This document shows positions 27,056 to 39,700 of a DNA stretch of 64,000 nucleotides, piece by piece. How positions within the stretch are numbered: the first letter of the stretch is position 1; every line of letters starts with the position of its first letter. Source of the DNA: Limnomonas spitsbergensis (taxonomy: Eukaryota; Chlorophyta; Chlorophyceae; Chlamydomonadales); contig JAYJMM010000066.1 in assembly GCA_037349105.1 (NCBI GenBank), positions 1,116,001 through 1,180,000 of the forward strand. The letters run 5' to 3'. The notes beneath the pieces are model-generated. The model searched no databases. It saw only the letters and a program-made list of their open reading frames with translations, and was not told the DNA's origin. Made by a program: the position numbers and the translations under genes.

Positions 27056-30000
27056 GCAATTAAATTGGGGGAAGATATGTAAGTTATTGGAGGCAGGTTA
27101 AGTAAGTAAATGGAGGCAAGATCTGTAAGTAATGGAGGCATGATATGTAAGATAATAAAGGCAAATACTGTAAGTTAATGGAGGCAAGATATGTAAGTAA
27201 ATGGAGGCTGGTTCAGTAATTCAATGGAGACAGTATATGTAAGTTAATGGAGGCATGTTCTGTCAGTAAATGGATGCATGATCTGTAAGTAATGGATACC
27301 GGTTATGCAATTAAATTGGGGCAAGATATGTAATCTATTGGAGGCAAGTTTAGTAAGTAAATGGAGGCAAGATCTGTAAGTAATGGAGGCATGATATGTA
27401 AGCTAATAAAGGCAAATACTGTAAGTTAATGGAGGCAAGATATGTAAGTAAATGGAGGCTGGTTCAGTAATTTAATGGAGACAGGATATGTAAGTTAATG
27501 GAGGCATGTTCTGTCAGTAAATGGATGCATGATCTGTAAGTAATGGATACATGTTCTGCAATTACATTGGGGCAAGATATGTAATCTATTGGAGGCAAGT
27601 TTAGTACGTAAATGGAGGCAAGATCTGTAAGTAATGGATACATGTTATGCAATTAAATTGGGGGAAGATGTGTAAGTTATCGGAGGCAAGTTTAGTAAGT
27701 AAATTGAGGCAAGATCTGTAAGTAATGGAGGCATGATCTGTAAGCTAATAAGGGCAAATACTGTAAGTTAATGAAAACAAGATATGTAAGTAAATGGAGG
27801 CTGGTTCAGTAATTCAATGGAGACAGGATCTGTAATTCAATGGAGGCGTGTTCTGTTAGTAAATGGATGCAGGATCTGTAAGTAATGGATACCGGTTATG
27901 CAATTAAATTGGGGCAAGATCTGTAAGTTATTGGAGGCAGGTTAAGTAAGTAAATGGAGGCAAGATCTGTAAGTAATGGAGGCATGATATGTAAGATAAT
28001 AAAGGCAAATACTGTAAGTTAATGGAGGCAAGATATATAAGTAAATGGAGGCTGGTTCAGTAATTCAATGGAGACAGTATATGTAAGTTGATGGAGGCAT
28101 GTTCTGTCAGTAAATGGATGCATGATCTGTAAGTAATGGATACCGGTTATGCAATTAAATTGGGGCAAGATATGTAATCTATTGGAGGCAAGTTTAGTAA
28201 GTAAATGGAGGCAAGATCTGTAAGTAATGGAGGCATGATATGTAAGATAATAAAGGCAAATACTTTAAGTTAATGGAGGCAAGATATGTAAGTAAATGAA
28301 GGCTGGTTCAATAATTAAATGGAGGCAAGATCTGTAAGTAATGGATACATGTTCTGCAATTAAATTGGGGCAAGTTCTGTAAGTTAATGGAGACAAGTTA
28401 AATAAGTAAATGGATACAGGTTATGCAATTAAATTGAGGCAAGCTCTGTAAGCTATTGGAGGCATGTTCTGTCAGTAAATGGATGCAGGATCTGTAAGTA
28501 ATGGATACATGTTCTGCAATTATATTGGTGCAAGATATGTGAGTTAATGGAAGCATGTTAAGTAAGTAAATGGAGGCAAGATCTGAAAGTAATGGATACA
28601 TGTTATGCAATTAAATTGGGGCAATATCTGTAAGTTATTGGAGGCAGGTTAAGTAAGTAAATGGAGGCAAGATCTGTAAGTAATGAAGGCATGATCTGTA
28701 AGCTAATAAGGGCAAATACTGTAAGTTAATGGAGGCAAGATATGTAAGTAAATGGAGGCTGGTTCATTAATTCAATGTAGACAGTATATGTAAGTTAATG
28801 GAGGCATGTTCTGTCAGTAAATGGATGCATGATCTGTAAGTAATGGATGCAGGTTCTGCAATTAAATTGGGGCAAGATATGCAATATATTGGAGGTAAGT
28901 TGAGTACGTAAATGGAGGCAAGATCTGTAAGTAATGGATACATGTTATGCAATTAAATTGGGGGAAGTTATGTAAGTTATTGGAGGCAGGTTAAGTAAGT
29001 AAATGGAGGCAAGATCTGTAAGTAATGGAGGCATGATATGTAAGATAATAAAGGCAAATACAGTAAGTTAATGGAGGCAAGATATGTAAGTAAATGGAGG
29101 TTGGTTCAGTAATTCAATGGAGACATGATCTGTAATTTAATGGAGGCATGTTCTGTCAGTAAATGGATGCATGATCTGTAAGTAATGGATACCGGTTATG
29201 CAATTAAATTGGGGCAAGATATGTAAGTTTTTGGAGGCAGGTTAAGTAAGTAAATGGAGGCAAGATCTGTAAGTAATGGAGGCCTGATATGTAAGATAAT
29301 AAAGGCAAATACTATAAGTTAATGGAGGCAAGATATGTAAGTAAATGGAGGATGGTTCAATAATGAAATGGAGGCAAGATCTGTAAGTTAATGGAGGCAT
29401 GTTTTGTCAGTAAATGGATGCATGATCTGTAAGTAATGGATACATGTTATGCAATTACATTGGGGCAAGATATGTAATCTATTGGAGGCAAGTTTAGTAA
29501 GTAAATAGAGGCAAGATCTGTAAGTAATGGATACATGTTATGCAATTAAATTGGTGCAAGATATGTAAGTTAATGGAGGCATGTTAAGTAAGTAAATGGA
29601 GGCAAGATCTGTAAGTAATGGATACATGTTCTGCAATTAAATTGGGGCAATATCTGTAAATTAATGGAGACAAGTTAAGTAAGTAAATGGAGGCAAGATC
29701 TGTAAGTAATGGAGGCATGATATGTAAGCTAATAAAGGCAAATACTGTAAGTTAATGCAACCAAGATATGTAAGTAAATGGAGGCTGGTTCAGTAATTCA
29801 ATGGAGACAGGATCTGTAATTCAATGGAGGCGTGTTCTGTCAGTAAATGGATGCAGGATCTGTAAGTAATGGATACCGGTTTAGCAATTAAATTGGGGCA
29901 ATATATGTAAGTTATTGGAGGCAGGTTAAGTAAGTAAATGGATGCAAGATCTATAAGTAATGGAGGCATGATGTGTAAGATAATAAAGGCAAATACTGTA

Positions 30001-30372
30001 AGTTAATGGAGGCAAGATATGTAAGTAAATGGAGGCTGGTTCAGTAATTCAATGGAGACATAATATGTAAGTTAATGGAGGCATGTTTTGTCAGTAAATG
30101 GATGCATGATCTGTAAGTAATGGATACCGGTTATGCAATTACATTGGGGCAAGATATGTAATCTATTGGAGGCATGTTAAGTAAGTAAATGGAGGCAAGA
30201 TCTGTAAGTAATGGATACATGTTCTGCAATTAAATTGGGGCAATATCTGTAAGTTAATGGATACAAGTTAAGTAAGTAAATTGAGGCAAGATCTGTAAGT
30301 AATGGAGGCATGATCTGTAAGCTAATAAGGGCAAATACTGTAAGTTAATGAAAACAAGATATGTAAGTAAAT
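24968..30372 (+). repeat. Diverged HOR block (units 22-27: 958/1,026/844/958/1,026/593 bp)
   Basis: Units start at 24968, 25926, 26952, 27796, 28754 and 29780. This block carries many substitutions not seen in the 1-21,845 families: CTGTTAGTAAATG, GTTAAATAAG, GCAAGCTCTG, AATTATATTGG, GATATGTGAG, ATCTGAAAGTAATGG, GGTTCATTAATTC, GATATGCAATATATT, GGAGGTAAGTTGAG, GGGGGAAGTTATG, GGAGGCCTGATATG and AAGTTTTTGGAGG. In the 958-bp units the landmark GAAAACAAG is replaced by a consensus-like GGAGGCAAG monomer (25903 and 28731), and one 3-mer is reduced to a single monomer (25470-25492 and 28298-28320). These are older or separately evolved HOR variants. Confidence 0.8.
27056..29883 (+). repeat. 2,828-bp tandem duplication, copy 2
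   Basis: This is the second copy of the three-unit block. Its last part (from 28899) is also the start of the 3,561-bp duplication, so the two duplications overlap. All private variants of the diverged block are present in both copies, which shows that the duplication followed the divergence. Confidence 0.88.
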
Positions 30373-32459
30373 GGAGGTTGGTTCAGTAATTCAATGGAGA
30401 CAGGATCTGTAATTTAATGGAGGCATGTTCTGTCAGTAAATGGAGGCAAGATCTGTAAGTAATGGATACATGTTCTGCAATTAAATTGGGGCAAGTTCTG
30501 TAAGTTAATGGAGACAAGTTAAGTAAGTAAATGGATACAGGTTATGCAATTAAATTGAGGCAAGATCTGTAAGCTATTGGAGGCATGTTTTTCTGTCAGT
30601 AAATGGATGCAGGATCTGTAAGTAATGGATACATGTTCTGCAATTAAATTGGTGCAAGATATATAAGTTAATGGAAGCATGTTAAGTAAGTAAATGGAGG
30701 CAAGATCTGTAAGTAATGGATACATGTTCTGCAATTAAATTTGGGCAATATCTGTAAGTTAATGGAGACAAGTTAAGTAAGTAAATGGAGGCAAGATCTG
30801 TAAGTAATGGAGGCATGATATGTAAGCTAATAAGGGCAAATACTGTAAGTTAATGAAAACAATATATGTAAGTAAATGGAGGCTGGTTCAGTAATTCAAT
30901 GGAGTCAGGATCTGTAATTCAATGGAGGCGTGTTCTGTCAGTAAATGGATGCAGGATCTGTAAGTAATGGATACCGGTTTTGCAATTAAATTGGGGCAAG
31001 ATCTGTAAGTTATTGGAGGCAGGTTAAGTAAGTAAATGGAGGCAAGATCTGTAAGTAATGGAGGCATGATATGTAAGATAATAAAGGCAAATACTGTAAG
31101 TTAATGGAGGCAAGATATGTAAGTAAATGGAGGCTGGTTCAGTAATTCAATGGAGACAGTATATGTAAGTTAATGGAGGCATGTTCTGTCAGTAAATGGA
31201 TGCATGATCTGTAAGTAATGGATACCGGTTATGCAATTAAATTGGGGCAAGATATGTAATCTATTGGAGGCAAGTTTAGTAAGTAAATGGAGGCAAGATA
31301 TGTAAGTAATGGAGGCATGATATGTAAGATAATAAAGGCAAATACTGTAAGTTAATGGAGGCAAGATATGTAAGTAAATGGAGGCTGGTTCAGTAATTCA
31401 ATGGAGACATGATCTGTAATTTAATGGAGGCATGTTCTGTCAGTAAATGAATGCATGATCTGTAAGTAATGGATACCGATTATGCAATTACATTGGGGCA
31501 CGATATGTAATCTATTGGAGGCAAGTTTAGTAAGTAAATAGAGGCAAGATCTGTAAGTAATGGATACATGTTATGCAATTAAATTGGTGCAAGATATGTA
31601 AGTTAATGGAGGCAGGTTAAGTAAGTAAATGGAGGCAAGATCTGTAAGTAATGGATACATGTTCTGCAATTAAATTGGGGCAATATCTGTAAGTTAATGG
31701 AGACACGTTAAGTAAGTAAATGGAGGCAAGATCTGTAAGTAATGGAGGCATGATATGTAAGCTAATAAAGGCAAATACTGTAAGTTAATGCAAACAAGAT
31801 ATGTAAGTAAATGGAGGCTGGTTCAGTAATTCAATGGAGACATGATCTGTAATTCAATGGAGGCGTGTTCTGTCAGTAAATGGATGCAGGATCTGTAAGT
31901 AATGGATACCGGTTTTGCAATTAAATTGGGGCAAGATCTGTAAGTTATTGGAGTCAGGTTAAGTAAGTAAATGGATGCAAGATCTGTAAGTAATGGAGGC
32001 ATGATATGTAAGATAATAAAGGCAAATACTGTACGTTAATGGAGGCAAGATATGTAAGTAAATGGAGGCTGGTTCAGTAATTCAATGGAGACATAATCTG
32101 TAAGTTAATGGAGGCATGTTCTATCACTAAATGGATGCATGATCTGTAAGTAATGGATACCGGTTATGCAATTAAATTGGGGCAAGATATGTAATCTATT
32201 GGAGGCAAGTTTAGTAAGTAAATGGAGGCAAGATCTGTAAGTAATGGAGGCATGATATGTAAGATAATAAAGGCAAATACTGTAAGTTAATAGAGGCAAG
32301 ATATGTAAGTAAATGGAGGCTGGTTCAGTAATTTAATGGAGACAGGATATGTAAGTTAATGGAGGCATGTTTTGTCAGTAAATGGATGCATGATCTGTAA
32401 GTAATGGATACATGTTCTGCAATTACATTGGGGCAAGATATGTAATCTATTGGAGGCAA
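28899..32459 (+). repeat. 3,561-bp tandem duplication, copy 1
   Basis: This segment aligns with 32460-36020 at offset 3,561. It joins diverged-block sequence (28899 to about 30,370) to ordinary units carrying the TTT insertion (30373-31812, units of 505 and 935 bp) and then to a segment like 6978-7625. I noticed two substitutions against copy 2: A29905 against C33466 and T30378 against C33939. Confidence 0.88.
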
Positions 32460-35400
32460 GTTGAGTACGTAAATGGAGGCAAGATCTGTAAGTAATGGAT
32501 ACATGTTATGCAATTAAATTGGGGGAAGTTATGTAAGTTATTGGAGGCAGGTTAAGTAAGTAAATGGAGGCAAGATCTGTAAGTAATGGAGGCATGATAT
32601 GTAAGATAATAAAGGCAAATACAGTAAGTTAATGGAGGCAAGATATGTAAGTAAATGGAGGTTGGTTCAGTAATTCAATGGAGACATGATCTGTAATTTA
32701 ATGGAGGCATGTTCTGTCAGTAAATGGATGCATGATCTGTAAGTAATGGATACCGGTTATGCAATTAAATTGGGGCAAGATATGTAAGTTTTTGGAGGCA
32801 GGTTAAGTAAGTAAATGGAGGCAAGATCTGTAAGTAATGGAGGCCTGATATGTAAGATAATAAAGGCAAATACTATAAGTTAATGGAGGCAAGATATGTA
32901 AGTAAATGGAGGATGGTTCAATAATGAAATGGAGGCAAGATCTGTAAGTTAATGGAGGCATGTTTTGTCAGTAAATGGATGCATGATCTGTAAGTAATGG
33001 ATACATGTTATGCAATTACATTGGGGCAAGATATGTAATCTATTGGAGGCAAGTTTAGTAAGTAAATAGAGGCAAGATCTGTAAGTAATGGATACATGTT
33101 ATGCAATTAAATTGGTGCAAGATATGTAAGTTAATGGAGGCATGTTAAGTAAGTAAATGGAGGCAAGATCTGTAAGTAATGGATACATGTTCTGCAATTA
33201 AATTGGGGCAATATCTGTAAATTAATGGAGACAAGTTAAGTAAGTAAATGGAGGCAAGATCTGTAAGTAATGGAGGCATGATATGTAAGCTAATAAAGGC
33301 AAATACTGTAAGTTAATGCAACCAAGATATGTAAGTAAATGGAGGCTGGTTCAGTAATTCAATGGAGACAGGATCTGTAATTCAATGGAGGCGTGTTCTG
33401 TCAGTAAATGGATGCAGGATCTGTAAGTAATGGATACCGGTTTAGCAATTAAATTGGGGCAATATCTGTAAGTTATTGGAGGCAGGTTAAGTAAGTAAAT
33501 GGATGCAAGATCTATAAGTAATGGAGGCATGATGTGTAAGATAATAAAGGCAAATACTGTAAGTTAATGGAGGCAAGATATGTAAGTAAATGGAGGCTGG
33601 TTCAGTAATTCAATGGAGACATAATATGTAAGTTAATGGAGGCATGTTTTGTCAGTAAATGGATGCATGATCTGTAAGTAATGGATACCGGTTATGCAAT
33701 TACATTGGGGCAAGATATGTAATCTATTGGAGGCATGTTAAGTAAGTAAATGGAGGCAAGATCTGTAAGTAATGGATACATGTTCTGCAATTAAATTGGG
33801 GCAATATCTGTAAGTTAATGGATACAAGTTAAGTAAGTAAATTGAGGCAAGATCTGTAAGTAATGGAGGCATGATCTGTAAGCTAATAAGGGCAAATACT
33901 GTAAGTTAATGAAAACAAGATATGTAAGTAAATGGAGGCTGGTTCAGTAATTCAATGGAGACAGGATCTGTAATTTAATGGAGGCATGTTCTGTCAGTAA
34001 ATGGAGGCAAGATCTGTAAGTAATGGATACATGTTCTGCAATTAAATTGGGGCAAGTTCTGTAAGTTAATGGAGACAAGTTAAGTAAGTAAATGGATACA
34101 GGTTATGCAATTAAATTGAGGCAAGATCTGTAAGCTATTGGAGGCATGTTTTTCTGTCAGTAAATGGATGCAGGATCTGTAAGTAATGGATACATGTTCT
34201 GCAATTAAATTGGTGCAAGATATATAAGTTAATGGAAGCATGTTAAGTAAGTAAATGGAGGCAAGATCTGTAAGTAATGGATACATGTTCTGCAATTAAA
34301 TTTGGGCAATATCTGTAAGTTAATGGAGACAAGTTAAGTAAGTAAATGGAGGCAAGATCTGTAAGTAATGGAGGCATGATATGTAAGCTAATAAGGGCAA
34401 ATACTGTAAGTTAATGAAAACAATATATGTAAGTAAATGGAGGCTGGTTCAGTAATTCAATGGAGTCAGGATCTGTAATTCAATGGAGGCGTGTTCTGTC
34501 AGTAAATGGATGCAGGATCTGTAAGTAATGGATACCGGTTTTGCAATTAAATTGGGGCAAGATCTGTAAGTTATTGGAGGCAGGTTAAGTAAGTAAATGG
34601 AGGCAAGATCTGTAAGTAATGGAGGCATGATATGTAAGATAATAAAGGCAAATACTGTAAGTTAATGGAGGCAAGATATGTAAGTAAATGGAGGCTGGTT
34701 CAGTAATTCAATGGAGACAGTATATGTAAGTTAATGGAGGCATGTTCTGTCAGTAAATGGATGCATGATCTGTAAGTAATGGATACCGGTTATGCAATTA
34801 AATTGGGGCAAGATATGTAATCTATTGGAGGCAAGTTTAGTAAGTAAATGGAGGCAAGATATGTAAGTAATGGAGGCATGATATGTAAGATAATAAAGGC
34901 AAATACTGTAAGTTAATGGAGGCAAGATATGTAAGTAAATGGAGGCTGGTTCAGTAATTCAATGGAGACATGATCTGTAATTTAATGGAGGCATGTTCTG
35001 TCAGTAAATGAATGCATGATCTGTAAGTAATGGATACCGATTATGCAATTACATTGGGGCACGATATGTAATCTATTGGAGGCAAGTTTAGTAAGTAAAT
35101 AGAGGCAAGATCTGTAAGTAATGGATACATGTTATGCAATTAAATTGGTGCAAGATATGTAAGTTAATGGAGGCAGGTTAAGTAAGTAAATGGAGGCAAG
35201 ATCTGTAAGTAATGGATACATGTTCTGCAATTAAATTGGGGCAATATCTGTAAGTTAATGGAGACACGTTAAGTAAGTAAATGGAGGCAAGATCTGTAAG
35301 TAATGGAGGCATGATATGTAAGCTAATAAAGGCAAATACTGTAAGTTAATGCAAACAAGATATGTAAGTAAATGGAGGCTGGTTCAGTAATTCAATGGAG

Positions 35401-36747
35401 ACATGATCTGTAATTCAATGGAGGCGTGTTCTGTCAGTAAATGGATGCAGGATCTGTAAGTAATGGATACCGGTTTTGCAATTAAATTGGGGCAAGATCT
35501 GTAAGTTATTGGAGTCAGGTTAAGTAAGTAAATGGATGCAAGATCTGTAAGTAATGGAGGCATGATATGTAAGATAATAAAGGCAAATACTGTACGTTAA
35601 TGGAGGCAAGATATGTAAGTAAATGGAGGCTGGTTCAGTAATTCAATGGAGACATAATCTGTAAGTTAATGGAGGCATGTTCTATCACTAAATGGATGCA
35701 TGATCTGTAAGTAATGGATACCGGTTATGCAATTAAATTGGGGCAAGATATGTAATCTATTGGAGGCAAGTTTAGTAAGTAAATGGAGGCAAGATCTGTA
35801 AGTAATGGAGGCATGATATGTAAGATAATAAAGGCAAATACTGTAAGTTAATAGAGGCAAGATATGTAAGTAAATGGAGGCTGGTTCAGTAATTTAATGG
35901 AGACAGGATATGTAAGTTAATGGAGGCATGTTTTGTCAGTAAATGGATGCATGATCTGTAAGTAATGGATACATGTTCTGCAATTACATTGGGGCAAGAT
36001 ATGTAATCTATTGGAGGCAAGTTTAGTACGTAAATGGAGGCAAGATCTGTAAGTAATGGATACATGTTATGCAATTAAATTGGGGGAAGATGTGTAAGTT
36101 ATTGGAGGCAAGTTTAGTAAGTAAATGGAGGCAAGATCTGTAAGTAATGGAGGCATGATATGTAAGATAATAAAGGCAAATACAGTACGTTAATGGAGGC
36201 AAGATATGTAAGTAAATGGAGGCTGGTTCAGTAATTCAATGGAGACATGATCTGTAATTTAATGGAGGCATGTTCTGTCAGTAAATGGAGGCAAGATCTG
36301 TAAGTAAAGGATACATGTTCTGCAATTAAATTGGGGCAAGTTCTGTAAGTTAATGGAGACAAGTTAAGTAAGTAAATGGATACATGTTATGCAATTAAAT
36401 TGAGGCAAGATCTGTAAGCTATTGGAGGCATGTTCTGTCAGTAAATGGATGCATGATCTGTAAGTAATGGATACATGTTCTGCAATTAAATTGGTGCAAG
36501 ATATATAAGTTAATGGAAGCATGTTAAGTAAGTAAATGGAGGCAAGATCTGTAAGTAATGGATACATGTTCTGCAATTAAATTGGGGCAATATCTGTAAG
36601 TTAATGGAGACAAGTTAAGTAAGTAAATGGAGGCAAGATCTGTAAGTAATGGAGGCATGATCTGTAAGCTAATAAGGGCAAATACTGTAAGTTAATGAAA
36701 ACAAGATATGTAAGTAAATGGAGGCTGGTTCAGTAATTCAATGGAGA
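30373..36747 (+). repeat. HOR units 28-34 and entry into the second large copy
   Basis: Units start at 30373, 30878, 31813, 33341, 33934, 34439 and 35374 (505, 935, 1,528, 593, 505, 935 and 1,346 bp). From about 34,080 to 36,747 the sequence aligns with 5,684-8,351 at offset 28,396. The large copy that begins at position 1 of the window is therefore preceded here by units of the same family as 5,684-8,351. The 505-bp units are 502 bp plus the TTT insertion. Confidence 0.78.
32460..36020 (+). repeat. 3,561-bp tandem duplication, copy 2
   Basis: The junction at its left end makes a chimeric 1,528-bp HOR unit (31813-33340). The left part matches the 6978-7625 family and the right part matches the diverged block from 28902. 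C32457 fits the left parent and G32463 the right, so the switch lies in the five bases between them. After 36020 the sequence reverts to the ordinary family (TTTAGTACG in place of TTGAGTACG). Confidence 0.88.
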
Positions 36748-39700
36748 CATGATCTGTAATTCAATGGAGGCGTGTTCTGTCAGTAAATGGATGCAGGATT
36801 TGTAAGTAATGGATACCGGTTATGCAATTAAATTGGGGCAAGATCTGTAAGTTATTGGAGGCAGGTTAAGTAAGTAAATGGAGGCAAGATCTGTAAGTAA
36901 TGGAGGCATGATATGTAAGATAATAAAGGCAAATACTGTAAGTTAATGGAGGCAAGATATGTAAGTAAATGGAGGCTGGTTCAGTAATTCAATGGAGACA
37001 GTATATGTAAGTTAATGGAGGCATGTTCTGTCAGTAAATGGATGCATGATCTGTAAGTAATGGATACCGGTTATGCAATTAAATTGGGGCAAGATATGTA
37101 ATCTATTGGAGGCAAGTTTAGTAAGTAAATGGAGGCAAGATATGTAAGTAATGGAGGCATGATATGTAAGATAATAAAGGCAAATACTGTAAGTTAATGG
37201 AGGCAAGATATGTAAGTAAATGGAGGTTGGTTCAGTAATTTAATGGAGACAGGATATGTAAGTTAATGGAGGCATGTTTTGTCAGTAAATGGATGCATGA
37301 TCTGTAAGTAATGGATACATGTTCTGCAATTACATTGGGGCAAGATATGTAATCTATTGGAGGCAAGTTTAGTACGTAAATGGAGGCAAGATCTGTAAGT
37401 AATGGATACATGTTATGCAATTAAATTGGGGGAAGATGTGTAAGTTATTGGAGGCAAGTTTAGTAAGTAAATGGAGGCAAGATCTGTAAGTAATGGAGGC
37501 ATGATATGTAAGATAATAAAGGCAAATACAGTACGTTAATGGAGGCAAGATATGTAAGTAAATGGAGGCTGGTTCAGTCATTCAATGGAGACATGATCTG
37601 TAATTTAATGGAGGCATGTTCTGTCAGTAAATGGAGGCAAGATCTGTAAGTAAAGGATACATGTTCTGCAATTAAATTGGGGCAAGTTCTGTAAGTTAAT
37701 GGAGACAAGTTAAGTAAGTAAATGGATACAGGTTATGCAATTAAATTGAGGCAAGATCTGTAAGCTATTGGAGGCATGTTCTGTCAGTAAATGGATGCAG
37801 GATCTGTAAGTAATGGATACATGTTCTGCAATTAAATTGGTGCAAGATATATAAGTTAATGGAAGCATGTTAAGTAAGTAAATGGAGGCAAGATCTGTAA
37901 GTAATGGATACATGTTCTGCAATTAAATTGGGGCAATATCTGTAAGTTAATGGAGACAAGTTAAGTAAGTAAATGGAGGCAAGATCTGTAAGTAATGGAG
38001 GCATGATCTGTAAGCTAATAAGGGCAAATACTGTAAGTTAATGAAAACAAGATATGTAAGTAAATGGAGGCTGGTTCAGTAATTCAATGGAGACATGATC
38101 TGTAATTCAATGGAGGCGTGTTCTGTCAGTAAATGGATGCAGGATTTGTAAGTAATGGATACCGGTTATGCAATTAAATTGGGGCAATATCTGTAAGTTA
38201 TTGGAGGCAGGTTAAGTAAGTAAATGGAGGCAAGATCTGTAAGTAATGGAGGCATGATATGTAAGATAATAAAGGCAAATACTGTAAGTTAATGGAGGCA
38301 AGATATGTAAGTAAATGGAGGCTGGTTCAGTAATTCAATGGAGACAGTATATGTAAGTTAATGGAGGCATGTTCTGTCAGTAAATGGATGCATGATCTGT
38401 AAGTAATGGATACCGGTTATGCAATTAAATTGGGGCAAGATATGTAATCTATTGGAGGCAAGTTTAGTAAGTAAATGGAGGCAAGATATGTAAGTAATGG
38501 AGGCATGATATGTAAGATAATAAAGGCAAATACTTTAAGTTAATGGAGGCAAGATATGTAAGTAAATGAAGAATGGTTCAATTATTAAATGGAGGCAAGA
38601 TCTGTAAGTAATGGATACATGTTTTGTCAGTAAATGGATGCATGATCTGTAAGTAATGGATACATGTTCTGCAATTACATTGGGGCAAGATATGTAATCT
38701 ATTGGAGGCAAGTTTAGTACGTAAATGGAGGCAAGATCTGTAAGTAAAGGATACATGTTCTACAATTAAATTGGGGCAAGTTCTGTAAGTTAATGGAGAC
38801 AAGTTAAGTAAGTAAATGGATACATGTTATGCAATTAAATTGAGGCAAGATCTGTAAGCTATTGGAGGCATGTTCTGTCAGTAAATGGATGCAGGATCTG
38901 TAAGTAATGGATACATGTTCTGCAATTAAATTGGTGCAAGATATATAAGTTAATGGAAGCATGTTAAGTAAGTAAATGGAGGCAAGATCTGTAAGTAATG
39001 GATACATGTTCTGCAATTAAATTGGGGCAATATCTGTAAGTTAATGGAGACAAGTTAAGTAAGTAAATGGAGGCAAGATCTGTAAGTAATGGAGGCATGA
39101 TCTGTAAGCTAATAAGGGCAAATACTGTAAGTTAATGAAAACAAGATATGTAAGTAAATGGAGGCTGGTTCAGTAATTCAATGGAGACAGGATCTGTAAT
39201 TCAATGGAGGCGTGTTCTGTCAGTAAATGGATACAGGATTTGTAAGTAATGGATACCGGTTATGCAATTAAATTGGGGCAAGATCTGTAAGTTATTGGAG
39301 GCAGGTTAAGTAAGTAAATGGAGGCAAGATCTGTAAGTAATGGAGGCATGATATGTAAGATAATAAAGGCAAATACTGTAAGTTAATGGAGGCAAGATAT
39401 GTAAGTAAATGGAGGCTGGTTCAGTAATTCAATGGAGACAGTATATGTAAGTTAATGGAGGCATGTTCTGTCAGTAAATGGATGCATGATCTGTAAGTAA
39501 TGGATACCGGTTATGCAATTAAATTGGGGCAAGATATGTAATCTATTGGAGGCAAGTTTAGTAAGTAAATGGAGGCAAGATCTGTAAGTAATGGAGGCAT
39601 GATATGTAAGATAATAAAGGCAAATACTTTAAGTTAATGGAGGCAAGATATGTAAGTAAATGAAGACTGGTTCAATAATTAAATGGAGGCAAGATCTGTA

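Noticed and set aside
21846..36747. Unique spacer between the two large copies
   Set aside because: The segment is the same satellite, in other HOR families and local duplications. It has no unique sequence.
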